Of a stretch of DNA of 64,000 bases, positions 7,380-15,896 are shown piece by piece. Every line of letters starts with the position of its first letter. Position 1 is the first letter of the stretch. Below the pieces are notes generated by a model. The model searched no databases. It saw nothing but the letters and a program-made list of their open reading frames with translations, and had not been told where the DNA came from. A program made the translations under genes and the position numbers. Origin of the DNA: Hyphomicrobiales bacterium (GTDB lineage: Bacteria > Pseudomonadota > Alphaproteobacteria > Rhizobiales > Rhizobiaceae); assembly GCA_900466575.1 (NCBI GenBank), contig UBMP01000009.1:124001-188000 (forward strand). The letters are read 5' to 3'.

Positions 7380-9242
7380 ATGGCAAAGACGATCAGGCTG
7401 ACGATGGCGCAGGCCCTCGTGAAGTTTCTTTCCAGCCAGATGACGGTGATCGATGGCGTCAAGCAGCCGATCTTTGGCGGCTGCTGGGCGATTTTCGGTC
7501 ATGGCAATGTCGCCGGTATGGGTGAGGCGCTTTATCAGGCCCGCAACGGCTTCCCGACCTATCGCGCGCACAATGAACAGTCGATGGCGCATTCGGCGAT
7601 TGCCTATGCCAAGGCGAATTTCCGCCGTCGCTTCATGGCCTGCACGACCTCCATCGGCCCCGGCGCGCTGAACATGGTGACCGCCGCAGGTGTTGCGCAT
7701 GTCAACCGCCTGCCGGTCCTCTTCCTGCCCGGCGATGTCTTCGCCAATCGCGCGCCGGACCCGGTCCTGCAGCAGATCGAGGCTTTCGGAGACGGCACGG
7801 TCTCGGCCTCCGACGCCTTCCGCCCCGTCTCGCGCTATTTCGACCGCATAACCCGGCCCGAGCAGATCATCGTGGCGCTGCGCCGCGCCATGCAGGTCCT
7901 GACCGATCCGGCCGATTGCGGCCCGGTGACGCTGTCGCTCTGCCAGGACGTACAGGCGGAAGCCTTCGACTACCCGGAAAACTTCTTCGAGGAGCGCATC
8001 TGGACGACCAACCGCCGCATCCGCCCGGACGAAGACGAACTTGCCAATGCCATCGCGCTGATCTCGGCGGCGAAGAAGCCGGTGATCGTGGCCGGCGGCG
8101 GCGTGCTTTATTCGCTGGCAAGCGAAGAATTGACCGCCTTTGCCGACAGGCACGGTGTTCCGGTTGTCGTCACTCAGGCCGGCAAGTCGGCGATCGATGA
8201 GCGGCATCCGCTGGCGCTGGGCTCGGTGGGCGTCACGGGTACGTCTGCGGCCAATGCGATTGCCGAAGACGCTGATCTGGTCATCGGTATCGGCACGCGC
8301 TTCCAGGATTTCACGACCGGCTCCTGGGCGCTGTTCAAGAACGAAGACCTGAAAATCCTCTCGATCAATGTCGCCGCAATAGATGGCGGCAAGCACGGCG
8401 CGGAGCCGCTGATCGCGGATGCGCGCGAGGCGCTGACGCTGATCTCGGAAAAGCTGGGCGACTGGCGCGCCCCGACGACACTCGCCGACAAGGCCGATCT
8501 GGCCAAGGCGACATGGACAAAGTCGGTGGAGAAGATGTTCTCGCCCGATTTCGTCACCGGTACGGGCCTTCCCTCCGATGCGCAGGTCATCGGCGCGGTC
8601 ACGCGCTCTATCGATCTTGAGAAATCCATGGTGCTCTGCGCGGCCGGCGGCCTGCCGGGCGAGCTGCACAAGCTCTGGCCGGCGACGAAGCCGGGCAGCT
8701 ATCACATGGAATATGGCTTCTCATGCATGGGCTATGAAATCGCCGGCGGGCTCGGCGCCAAGATGGCGCGGCCCGAGCTCGACATCGTCGTCATGGTCGG
8801 CGACGGCTCCTACATGATGGCCAATTCCGAGATCGCGACCTCGGTCATGATCGGCCGCAAGATCACCGTCGTCGTGCTCGACAATCGCGGCTATGGATGC
8901 ATCAACCGCCTGCAGATGGCGACCGGGGGGGCGAACTTCAACAACCTGCTGGACGACGCCTATCACGTCGTGCCCTCCAACATCGACTTCCGGGCGCATG
9001 CCGAGGCGATGGGGGCGATTGCGGTGAAGGTCTCGACCGTCGCCGAGCTGGAACAGGCGCTTGCCGCCTCCAAGTCGCACGACCGCACGTCCGTCATCGT
9101 CATCGACACCGATCCGCTGACCACGACCGGCGATGGTGGTCACTGGTGGGATGTGGCGGTGCCGGAAGTAAGCCCGCGCTCTGAGGTCAACAATGCCCAC
9201 GAGGCCTACAAAAAGGCGCTCGCCTTCCAGCGTCTCGGCTAA
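7380..9242 (+). CDS. iolD: 3D-(3,5/4)-trihydroxycyclohexane-1,2-dione hydrolase
   Basis: A 620-residue thiamine-diphosphate enzyme that opens the ring of the trihydroxycyclohexanedione made by IolE, giving 5-deoxyglucuronate. The three ThDP-enzyme domains are recognisable: the N-terminal PYR domain with the catalytic glutamate region (FPTYRAHNEQSMAHSAIA), the central domain (KKPVIVAGGGVLYS), and the C-terminal PP domain with GDGSYMMANSEIATS. The start was set at 7380, after GGGAGG; the frame is open further upstream only because it runs through the intercistronic repeat. It lies between iolC and iolE in the pathway operon. Confidence 0.94.
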   Translation: MAKTIRLTMAQALVKFLSSQMTVIDGVKQPIFGGCWAIFGHGNVAGMGEALYQARNGFPTYRAHNEQSMAHSAIAYAKANFRRRFMACTTSIGPGALNMVTAAGVAHVNRLPVLFLPGDVFANRAPDPVLQQIEAFGDGTVSASDAFRPVSRYFDRITRPEQIIVALRRAMQVLTDPADCGPVTLSLCQDVQAEAFDYPENFFEERIWTTNRRIRPDEDELANAIALISAAKKPVIVAGGGVLYSLASEELTAFADRHGVPVVVTQAGKSAIDERHPLALGSVGVTGTSAANAIAEDADLVIGIGTRFQDFTTGSWALFKNEDLKILSINVAAIDGGKHGAEPLIADAREALTLISEKLGDWRAPTTLADKADLAKATWTKSVEKMFSPDFVTGTGLPSDAQVIGAVTRSIDLEKSMVLCAAGGLPGELHKLWPATKPGSYHMEYGFSCMGYEIAGGLGAKMARPELDIVVMVGDGSYMMANSEIATSVMIGRKITVVVLDNRGYGCINRLQMATGGANFNNLLDDAYHVVPSNIDFRAHAEAMGAIAVKVSTVAELEQALAASKSHDRTSVIVIDTDPLTTTGDGGHWWDVAVPEVSPRSEVNNAHEAYKKALAFQRLG

Positions 9243-9254
9243 CGAATCCATTTC

Positions 9255-9275
9255 CGGGAGCGGATGCCGCTCCCG
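9255..9275 (+). other. Intercistronic hairpin iolD-iolE
   Basis: CGGGAGCGG-ATG-CCGCTCCCG is a perfect 9-bp stem with a tight loop in the 55-base gap, followed by CTTCTTCTCG and the iolE ribosome site GAGGAG. It could stabilise the upstream mRNA or partially terminate. Confidence 0.6.
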
Positions 9276-9297
9276 CTTCTTCTCGAGGAGTTATCGC

Positions 9298-10215
9298 ATG
9301 AAAGCCAAACTCGGCATGTCGCCCATTGCCTGGTGGAACGACGACCTTCCGGACCTTTCCGACGACGTGTCGCTGGAAGAGTGCCTGCGCCAGTCGCGCA
9401 CGGCGGGCTTCACCGGCATGGAAAAGGGCCGCCGCTTCCCCGACGATCCGGCCGTCATGCTGCCGATCCTGCGCGCCGCCGATGTGACGCTGTGCGGCGG
9501 CTGGTTCTCGGGCACGCTGGTCAACGAGGAGCTTGCGGCCAACAAGGACCGCATCGCGCCGATGATCGAGCTGTTCAAGGCCGTTAATGCGCCCTGCATC
9601 GTCTATGGCGAAGTCGGACGCTCCATCCAGGGCGATCGTTCGAAGCCGCTGGCGACCAAGCCGAAGCTTTCGGATGACGAGATGAAGGCCTATGCCCGCA
9701 AGGTCACCGCATTCGGCGAATGGTGTGCTGAGCAGGGCATGCCGCTCTCCTATCATCACCACATGGCGGCCGTCGTCGAGACAGAACAGGAACTCGATGC
9801 CTTCATGAAATATTCGGGCGAGGGCATTCCGCTGCTGATGGATGCCGGGCATCTGGCATTCGCTGGCGGCGACGTGCTGCGCGCCATCGACAATCACCAT
9901 GCCCGTATCAATCATGTCCATGTGAAGGACATCCGCCGCTCTGTCGTCGATAGCCTCGACCGCTCGAAGCAGTCCTTCCTCGATGCCGTGGCGCTGGGCG
10001 CCTTCACGGTTCCCGGCGACGGCTCGCTCGACTTTGCCGCCATCGTCCAGCGCTGCGCCGATTATGGCTATGAAGGCTGGTTCGTGGTCGAAGCCGAGCA
10101 GGACCCGAAGAAGGCGCCGCCGCAGAAAATGGCCGAGATCGGCCATGCCGAACTGATGCGCGTCATGACGGCGGCGGGCTATGAGGTGGAAACACAAGGG
10201 TTTCCGGTGAAGTGA
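9298..10215 (+). CDS. iolE: Inosose (2-keto-myo-inositol) dehydratase
   Basis: A 305-residue xylose-isomerase-like TIM-barrel enzyme that dehydrates 2-keto-myo-inositol to the 1,2-dione. Typical elements are the N-terminal GMSPIAWWNDDLPDLSDD, the metal-region LSYHHHMAAVVETEQE, LLMDAGHLAFAGGD and INHVHVKDIRR. The ATG at 9298 follows GAGGAGTT; the frame extends upstream into iolD, but there is no start signal there. It is third in the operon, just before iolB. Confidence 0.94.
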   Translation: MKAKLGMSPIAWWNDDLPDLSDDVSLEECLRQSRTAGFTGMEKGRRFPDDPAVMLPILRAADVTLCGGWFSGTLVNEELAANKDRIAPMIELFKAVNAPCIVYGEVGRSIQGDRSKPLATKPKLSDDEMKAYARKVTAFGEWCAEQGMPLSYHHHMAAVVETEQELDAFMKYSGEGIPLLMDAGHLAFAGGDVLRAIDNHHARINHVHVKDIRRSVVDSLDRSKQSFLDAVALGAFTVPGDGSLDFAAIVQRCADYGYEGWFVVEAEQDPKKAPPQKMAEIGHAELMRVMTAAGYEVETQGFPVK

Positions 10216-10216
10216 A

Positions 10217-10266
10217 GTACCCGTCTCCCCCCTTCTGGGGGAGGGTTGGGGAGGGGCATTTTTGAG
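10217..10266 (+). repeat. Short GC-rich intercistronic element with hairpin, iolE-iolB
   Basis: CTCCCCC/GGGGGAG pairs across a CTTCT loop (10225-10243) and is followed by GGTTGGGGAGGGGCATTTTTGAG. This C/G-tract element differs from the long repeat in the window but is of a type often scattered in rhizobial genomes. It may reduce transcription into iolB or stabilise iolE mRNA. Confidence 0.55.
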
Positions 10267-10283
10267 ATCAAAGGGAGCAAGCC

Positions 10284-11078
10284 ATGTCCAAACTTCTCGT
10301 CAAGCCAAAAGGCGATCATGGTCTGGTGACGAAGGTCACGCCGGAAAGTGCGGGCTGGACCTATGTCGGCTTCGAACTGCACAGGCTGAAAGCCGGCGAA
10401 ACGATCTCGGCCGAGACCGGTGAGCGCGAGAATTGTCTCGTATGGATTTCAGGTTCGGCCAAGGCGAAGGCGGGAGCTGAGGATTTGGGCACGCTCGGCG
10501 GTCGCAAGAGCCCCTTCGAGGGCGCTCCCGATGCGCTTTATGTGCCGATGGGCTCGAATTGGTCGGTGACGGCGGAGACGGATCTCGAGCTTGCCGTCTG
10601 CTCGGCCCCGGGTGGCGGCGATTACAAGGTAAAGCGCATCGCGCCCGGCGCCCATCCGCAGATCACGCGCGGCAAGGGCTCGAATGTCCGCCTTGTGCAC
10701 AATATCATGCCGGAGGACGACAATTCGGCCCATTCGCTCCTTGTCGTGGAAGTCATCACGCCCAACGGCAACACGTCCTCCTATCCCTCGCATAAGCACG
10801 ACCAGGACGATCTGCCGAACGAAAGCCTTCTGGAAGAAACCTATTATCATCGGCTCAACCCGCCGCAGGGCTTTGCCTTCCAGCGCGTCTATACTGACGA
10901 TCGCTCATTGGACGAGGCTATGGCCATTGAAAATGGCGATGTCGCCCTGGTGCCGAAGGGCTATCACCCCTGTGCCACCATTCACGGCTATGATCTCTAT
11001 TATTTAAACGTCATGGCGGGACCGAAGCGCGTCTGGAAATTTCATAACCAGACAGAACACGAGTGGCTGCTGAAATAG
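10284..11078 (+). CDS. iolB: 5-Deoxy-glucuronate isomerase
   Basis: A 264-residue cupin-type isomerase that converts 5-deoxy-D-glucuronate to 2-deoxy-5-keto-D-gluconate, the substrate of IolC. Diagnostic segments are the metal-binding EVITPNGNTSSYPSHKHDQD, EETYYHRLNPPQGFAFQRVY and the C-terminal VPKGYHPCATIHGYDLYYLN. It starts after AAGGGAGC. It is last in the operon; together with idhA, iolC-DUF2090, iolD and iolE it gives nearly the complete route to dihydroxyacetone phosphate and malonate semialdehyde. An iolA is not visible in the window. Confidence 0.95.
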   Translation: MSKLLVKPKGDHGLVTKVTPESAGWTYVGFELHRLKAGETISAETGERENCLVWISGSAKAKAGAEDLGTLGGRKSPFEGAPDALYVPMGSNWSVTAETDLELAVCSAPGGGDYKVKRIAPGAHPQITRGKGSNVRLVHNIMPEDDNSAHSLLVVEVITPNGNTSSYPSHKHDQDDLPNESLLEETYYHRLNPPQGFAFQRVYTDDRSLDEAMAIENGDVALVPKGYHPCATIHGYDLYYLNVMAGPKRVWKFHNQTEHEWLLK

Positions 11079-11088
11079 CAGCCAATTG

Positions 11089-11107
11089 CGCCGGCACCTC
11101 ACCGGCG
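11089..11107 (+). terminator. Possible terminator after iolB
   Basis: CGCCGG (11089-11094) pairs with CGGCG at 11102-11107 across CACCTCA. There is no proper T run, so this is a weak call, but it is the only hairpin after the operon's last gene. Confidence 0.35.
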
Positions 11108-11199
11108 TCTACCCCTGCGTGAACGCTCGCATCATTCGTTGAGACGATAGCCGCGCTTCGAAACGCATTCGCATCTCTAAGCCGAGATGAACGAGCGCG

Positions 11200-11448
11200 T
11201 CAGGCGATTTTATTCTCGGCAGACAGGCCCTTCGCACGCGACTTGTGGTCGCTGAAGGCGGGACTGACGAGAAACATGGCGAGGGCGATCAGAAGCAGAT
11301 ATCCCAGCGCGAGAAGGTGTGTGGTTTCGAGCGTTCCATTGAGGAGACCTTGCAACAAATGGCTCACCGCCAGAAAGGGCGAGGCTGCAATGGTAGCCAG
11401 GACAGCAATTAAAACAGTTCTGATAAAATACAACTCAAGCCGTTTCAT
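11200..11448 (-). CDS. Small two-helix membrane protein, function unknown
   Basis: An 82-residue protein with two hydrophobic segments (TVLIAVLATIAASPFLAVSHLL near residues 11-32 and LLALGYLLLIALAMFLVSPAF near 45-65) and a short basic tail. GGGGAAA precedes the ATG, and an AT-rich region that could hold a promoter lies upstream. I do not recognise a family. It stands alone between the inositol operon and a divergent amino acid importer. It could be a non-conserved frame, but the ribosome site and clean membrane pattern favour a real gene. Confidence 0.55.
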   Translation of the reverse strand: MKRLELYFIRTVLIAVLATIAASPFLAVSHLLQGLLNGTLETTHLLALGYLLLIALAMFLVSPAFSDHKSRAKGLSAENKIA

Positions 11449-11769
11449 GAAAATTTCCCCGAAACATAGTTTTATAATAGCCGAATTTTCTTATTTTTCA
11501 TGATAACCATTTGGTAAGGTTAACGCTTCATTCGCGCTTGAGTCAAGCGACTTCTATCTCGGGTTGAGTCCGTGTGGAATGGAATGCCCGGAAAATCCCC
11601 GCTCTCCGACTTGCGGGCGGATTAAAAGTTATATATCATAATCATCTAACGGGTTGTCGGGAGGAACGTCATATCCGGAGGGATGTGGCGGCGGAGTGAA
11701 GCCTGCCTGTGGGCGGGTTGCCTCCAAGACCATGGCAGTCTTTCAAAGGGAAGTCACGGGAGGGATTTC
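11449..11769. other. Non-coding spacer, AT-rich, upstream of amino acid importer
   Basis: A 321-bp stretch without a convincing gene. It is AT-rich near 11460-11520 and 11625-11650 (AAAAGTTATATATCATAATCATC), which probably holds the promoters of the small membrane protein and of the importer. No repeat or clear operator was found. Confidence 0.5.
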
Positions 11770-12918
11770 ATGAAGTTCAAGTTCTCATTGATGGCTGCAG
11801 CCTGTGTTGCTGCGCTTGCTATGTCGAATTCAGGTGTCAAGGCCGAGGATGGTGTTCTGACGGTGGGCGCCACGCTTTCGACCACGGGTCCGGCAGCTGC
11901 GCTCGGCATTCCGGAAAAGAACGCGCTGACGCTGGTGCCGACCGAAATCGGCGGCCTGAAGGTCAAGCTCATCGTTCTCGACGACGCCGGCGACCCGACC
12001 CAGGCAACCACCAATGCCAAGCGCCTGATCAACGACGACAAGGTGGACGTCATCCTCGGTTCCTCGACCACGCCGCCGACCATTGCAGTTTCAGCTGTCG
12101 CCTTCGACGCCAAGGTGCCGCATTTCGGCCTCGGCCCGATGCCGGTGACGCCGGGCAAGGAACGTTACACGGTAATCATGCCGCAGCCCGTGCCGCTCAT
12201 GGCCGCCGGCATTTTCGACCACATGAAGAAGAACGGTGTGAAGACGGTCGGCATGATCGGCTTCTCCGACAGTTGGGGTGATCTCTGGCTTGGCCAGTTC
12301 AAGGCCGCTGCCGACAAGTATGGCTTGAAGCTGGTCGCAGATGAGCGTTATGCCCGCGCGGATACCTCCGTCACCGGCCAGGTTCTGAAGCTGGTCGCCG
12401 CCAAGCCGGACGCCGTTCTCGTTGCCGCTTCCGGCACGGGTGCTGCACTTCCGCAGTCGACGCTGCGTGAACGCGGCTACAAGGGCCCGATCTATCAGAC
12501 GCATGGGGCGGTGTCGCAGGACTTCATCCGCATCGCCGGCAAGGCAGCCGAAGGCGTGATCATGGCTTCCGGTCCGGACATGCTGCCGGAAGGCCAACCG
12601 GACAGCGCGTTGACCAAGGCCCCGGGCCTTGCGCTGGTACAGGCCTATGAGCCGAAATTCGGCCCGCGTAACCAGTTCGCCGGCCATCCGTGGGATGCGT
12701 TCGAAGTGCTGAAGCGCGTCGTTCCGGTCGCGCTGAAGAAGGCAAAGCCCGGCACGCCGGAATTCCGCGAAGCCATTGCCGATGCGCTCGTAATCGAGAA
12801 GGACATCGCCGCTTCCCAGGGCGTCTACAACTTCACGGCCACCGACCGCTATGGCGTCGATGAACGCGCCCGCATCATGCTGACCGTCAAGGACGGCAAG
12901 TTCGAGCTGATCAAGTAA
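11770..12918 (+). CDS. Branched-chain amino acid type ABC transporter substrate-binding protein
   Basis: A 382-residue LivK-like periplasmic protein. Residues 1-25 are a signal peptide (MKFKFSLMAAACVAALAMS). The mature part is a Peripla_BP_6 domain with TVGATLSTTGPAAALGIPEKN, DDAGDPTQATTNAKRLI and GSSTTPPTIAVS, hallmarks of the Liv/urea/aromatic-acid binding branch. The ATG at 11770 has GGGAGGG upstream and starts the signal peptide. It heads an operon with LivH, fused LivM-LivG and LivF partners. The ligand could be an amino acid, urea-like compound or aromatic acid; the sequence does not decide. Confidence 0.9.
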   Translation: MKFKFSLMAAACVAALAMSNSGVKAEDGVLTVGATLSTTGPAAALGIPEKNALTLVPTEIGGLKVKLIVLDDAGDPTQATTNAKRLINDDKVDVILGSSTTPPTIAVSAVAFDAKVPHFGLGPMPVTPGKERYTVIMPQPVPLMAAGIFDHMKKNGVKTVGMIGFSDSWGDLWLGQFKAAADKYGLKLVADERYARADTSVTGQVLKLVAAKPDAVLVAASGTGAALPQSTLRERGYKGPIYQTHGAVSQDFIRIAGKAAEGVIMASGPDMLPEGQPDSALTKAPGLALVQAYEPKFGPRNQFAGHPWDAFEVLKRVVPVALKKAKPGTPEFREAIADALVIEKDIAASQGVYNFTATDRYGVDERARIMLTVKDGKFELIK

Positions 12919-12944
12919 GTTCGCGGCTCACCGCGACCAAAATC

Positions 12945-12968
12945 GGACCCGGCCTTGCTGCCGGGTCC
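12945..12968 (+). other. Hairpin just after the binding-protein gene
   Basis: GGACCCGGC (12945-12953) pairs perfectly with GCCGGGTCC (12960-12968) across CTTGCT. It lies in the 128-bp gap before the permease gene and has no T run, so it is more likely an mRNA 3' stabiliser that raises binding-protein yield than a full terminator. Confidence 0.6.
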
Positions 12969-13046
12969 ACAATCCGACACTCTTCGATCGATGACGGGCT
13001 GCCAAATGGCGGCCACTGCGAACCTGTGCCTGGAGGGAGGCAAACC

Positions 13047-14078
13047 TTGGATCTCACGATTCTGCTCTTTCTGGTGCAGGACGGCATTACCAACGGCGCG
13101 ATCTATGCGCTGCTCGGCTTCGCGCTGGTGTTGGTCTTTGCCGTGACGCGCATCATCTTCATCCCGCAAGGCGAGTTTGTCGCCTATGGCGCACTGACCT
13201 ATGCGATGCTGCAGGGCGGTCATGTGCCGGGCACGGCCTATCTTCTGCCGATCTTCGCCTTCGTCGCGCTTCTCTTCGATCTTTACGCCGAGCGCAGCCG
13301 CATCACCGGCGCGTTCCTGCTGCGCCAGGGCATTGAAAAGATCGTCGTGCCGCTGGCGCTGCTGTTTGCCGCCCGCGAAATGGCCGGCGTCTCGACCGTT
13401 TCCAGCCTGATCCTGACCGTTGCCATCGTGGCCGCGCTTGGACCGCATCTCTATCGGATCGCCTTTCAGCCGCTCGCCGATCGTAGCGTGCTCGTCCTGC
13501 TGATTGCCGCCGTTGGCACCCATCTCGCGCTCACCGGTCTCGGCCTTGTTTTCTTCGGCGCGGAAGGCCAGAAGGCGGATGCGCTGACCGACTTCTCCAT
13601 CGATCTCGGACCGCTGCCGGTCAGCGGCCAGAACATCGCGGTCTATGTCGCGACCGTCCTGCTGATTGCCGGACTCTACTGGTTCTTCGAGCGCACCGTG
13701 CAGGGCAAGGCGCTGCGCGCCACCGCCGTCAACCGCCTTGGTGCCCGCCTCGTCGGCATCCGTACAAAGGGCACGGGGAAGATCGCGCTGGCGCTCGCTG
13801 CCGGCATCGGCGCCGTCTCCGGCGTGCTTCTGGCACCGATGACGACGATCTATTACGACACCGGCTTCGTCATCGGTCTCAAGGGTTTCGTCGCCGCCAT
13901 CATCGCGGGGCTCGCGAGCTATCCTTTGACGGCTGCGGCCGCGATTGCCGTGGGACTGATCGAAAGCTTCTCGTCCTTCTTTGCCAGTGACTACAAGGAA
14001 GTCATCGTCTTCACGCTGCTGATCCCGGTCCTTCTCGTCCGGTCCTTCGCTAGCAAGCATACGGACGAGGAAGACTGA
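13047..14078 (+). CDS. livH: Branched-chain amino acid type ABC transporter permease (LivH-like)
   Basis: A membrane protein of 343 residues with about eight to nine hydrophobic segments and the LivH N-terminal signature FLVQDGITNGAIYALLGFALVL, then TRIIFIPQGEFVAYGAL. It is longer than typical LivH (about 290) because of an inserted segment around residues 70-130. The start appears to be TTG at 13047, six bases after GGAGGGAGG; an upstream GTG at 13026 has no such site. It is second in the importer operon and only 3 bases from the fused LivM-LivG gene. Confidence 0.88.
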   Translation: MDLTILLFLVQDGITNGAIYALLGFALVLVFAVTRIIFIPQGEFVAYGALTYAMLQGGHVPGTAYLLPIFAFVALLFDLYAERSRITGAFLLRQGIEKIVVPLALLFAAREMAGVSTVSSLILTVAIVAALGPHLYRIAFQPLADRSVLVLLIAAVGTHLALTGLGLVFFGAEGQKADALTDFSIDLGPLPVSGQNIAVYVATVLLIAGLYWFFERTVQGKALRATAVNRLGARLVGIRTKGTGKIALALAAGIGAVSGVLLAPMTTIYYDTGFVIGLKGFVAAIIAGLASYPLTAAAAIAVGLIESFSSFFASDYKEVIVFTLLIPVLLVRSFASKHTDEED

Positions 14079-14081
14079 GCC

Positions 14082-15896
14082 ATGACCAATCGTATCGCCC
14101 TTTGCCTCTTCGCCGCCATCATCATCCTGGCGCCCTTCATCCCCGGCTTCCCGCCCTTCTGGATCATCCTGCTCGACAATATCGGGCTGGCGGCCATTGT
14201 TGCGACCGGCCTCGTGGTCCTGACGGGCGTCGGCGGGCTCACCTCCTTCGGGCAGGCGGCTCTGGCCGGCTTCGGCGCCTACACTGCTGCGGTGCTCACC
14301 ACGCAGTATGGCTGGAGCCCGCTGGCCACGCTGCCTGTGGCACTGGCCGTTTCGGCACTCGCCGCGCTTCTGCTCGGCTTCGTCACCGTGCGCCTCGCGG
14401 GCCATTATCTTCCGCTCGGCACGATCGCCTGGGGCCTCGCTCTCTACTACCTTTTTGGGCAGCTGGAATTGCTGGGCCGCCATGACGGCATCAGTTCCAT
14501 TCCGCCGTTGACCGTCGGCCCGATCAGCTTCCACGAACCCGCACGACTTCACGCCGTCATCTGGGGCGCGCTGCTGATCAGTGGCATCGCGACGCTCAAT
14601 CTTCTCGACAGCCGCGTGGGTCGTGCGATCCGCTCGCTGCGCCGCGGTTCGACCATGGCGGGCGCCTTCGGGATTTCGGCAAGTCAGGCCAAGCTCATCG
14701 TCTTCGTCTACGCCGCGGTTCTGGCGGGTCTTTCCGGCTGGCTCTATGCCTTCTTCCAGAGTGCGGTGACGCCGAGCCCGTTCAACATCAATGCCGGCAT
14801 CAGCTATCTCTTCATGGCGGTCGTGGGCGGTGCGGGGCAGGTCTGGGGCGCAATTGCCGGGGCCTTCATCATCACCGAGCTGCGCGACGTCATCCAACGC
14901 GTCATGCCGGCACTGATTACCGACAGCGCGCTCTATGAACCGATCGTCTTCGGCGTCCTCTTGATCGTGCTGCTCCAGGTCGCACCCGATGGCCTCTGGC
15001 CGCTGGTGCAGCGCTTCCTGCCCGAGGCCAAGCCGCGCCGCATCCCTGCCGATGCGCAAACGCTGACCGGCCGTGACCTGCCGGTGCCACGCGGCAGCGA
15101 GATCCTGAAGGTCAGCGACGCCACAAAGAAATTCGGCGGGTTGACAGCAGTCAACGCTGTCAACTTCGGCGTCAAATCCGGCGAGATCGTCGCCCTGATC
15201 GGCCCGAACGGGGCCGGCAAGAGCACGACCTTCAACCTCATCACCGGCGTCCTTTCCTTGAGTTCAGGCTCTGTCTCGTTCGCCGGACAGACCATCTCCG
15301 GCATCGGCCAGCAGCGGATTGCGGAGCTGGGGATCGCCCGCACCTTCCAGCATGTGAAGCTGCTGCCTGACATGTCGGTTCTGGAAAACGTGGCACTCGG
15401 CGGCCACTTGCGCGGCCGCAAGGGCCTGCTCGCCGCGCTCTTGCGCGCCGACCGGGCCGAGGAAGCCGCGCTTTTTGCGGAAGCCGCGCGACAGATCGAG
15501 CGCGTCGGTCTTGCCGAACACATGCACAAGCCCGCCGGCAGCCTCGCGCTCGGCCAGCAGCGCATTGTCGAAATCGCCCGCGCTCTCACGATGAACCCCT
15601 CGCTGCTGCTCCTCGACGAACCGGCGGCAGGCCTGCGCCATTTCGAAAAGGGCCAGCTTTCGCAGCTTCTGAGCCAGCTGCGCTCGGAGGGCATGAGCGT
15701 GCTTCTGGTCGAACACGACATGGGCTTCGTCATGGGCCTCACCGACCATATCGTGGTCCTCGATTTCGGCACCAAGATCGCCGAAGGTCCGCCCGATGTC
15801 ATCCGGAAGCATCCGGCCGTGCTGGAAGCCTATCTCGGCGGCGCGGCAGAACCCAGAGAGCGATCCGAGACCGTTTCCGGAGGTGCCGAAGCATGA
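14082..15896 (+). CDS. Fused ABC permease-ATPase (LivM-LivG fusion)
   Basis: A single 604-residue chain. Residues 1 to about 305 are a LivM-type permease (LTGVGGLTSFGQAALAGFGA, VGGAGQVWGAIAGAFIITEL). A proline/arginine-rich linker near 310-340 leads into a LivG-type ATPase at about 345-590, with Walker A GPNGAGKST near 374-382, signature region LALGQQRIVEIARAL, Walker B LLLLDEP and H-loop VEHD. The fusion means the permease always carries its own nucleotide-binding domain, paired presumably with LivF. It overlaps the next gene by 4 bases (ATGA). Confidence 0.93.
   Translation: MTNRIALCLFAAIIILAPFIPGFPPFWIILLDNIGLAAIVATGLVVLTGVGGLTSFGQAALAGFGAYTAAVLTTQYGWSPLATLPVALAVSALAALLLGFVTVRLAGHYLPLGTIAWGLALYYLFGQLELLGRHDGISSIPPLTVGPISFHEPARLHAVIWGALLISGIATLNLLDSRVGRAIRSLRRGSTMAGAFGISASQAKLIVFVYAAVLAGLSGWLYAFFQSAVTPSPFNINAGISYLFMAVVGGAGQVWGAIAGAFIITELRDVIQRVMPALITDSALYEPIVFGVLLIVLLQVAPDGLWPLVQRFLPEAKPRRIPADAQTLTGRDLPVPRGSEILKVSDATKKFGGLTAVNAVNFGVKSGEIVALIGPNGAGKSTTFNLITGVLSLSSGSVSFAGQTISGIGQQRIAELGIARTFQHVKLLPDMSVLENVALGGHLRGRKGLLAALLRADRAEEAALFAEAARQIERVGLAEHMHKPAGSLALGQQRIVEIARALTMNPSLLLLDEPAAGLRHFEKGQLSQLLSQLRSEGMSVLLVEHDMGFVMGLTDHIVVLDFGTKIAEGPPDVIRKHPAVLEAYLGGAAEPRERSETVSGGAEA

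Noticed and set aside
5243-7462. A 739-codon minus-strand frame opposite iolC
   Set aside because: The opposing IolC frame has full family motifs; the antisense product has none.
12849-15059. A 736-codon open frame on the minus strand opposite the Liv-type importer
   Set aside because: Highly charged low-complexity product, no ribosome site, and it lies antisense to three well-supported genes; it is a by-product of GC-rich codon use.
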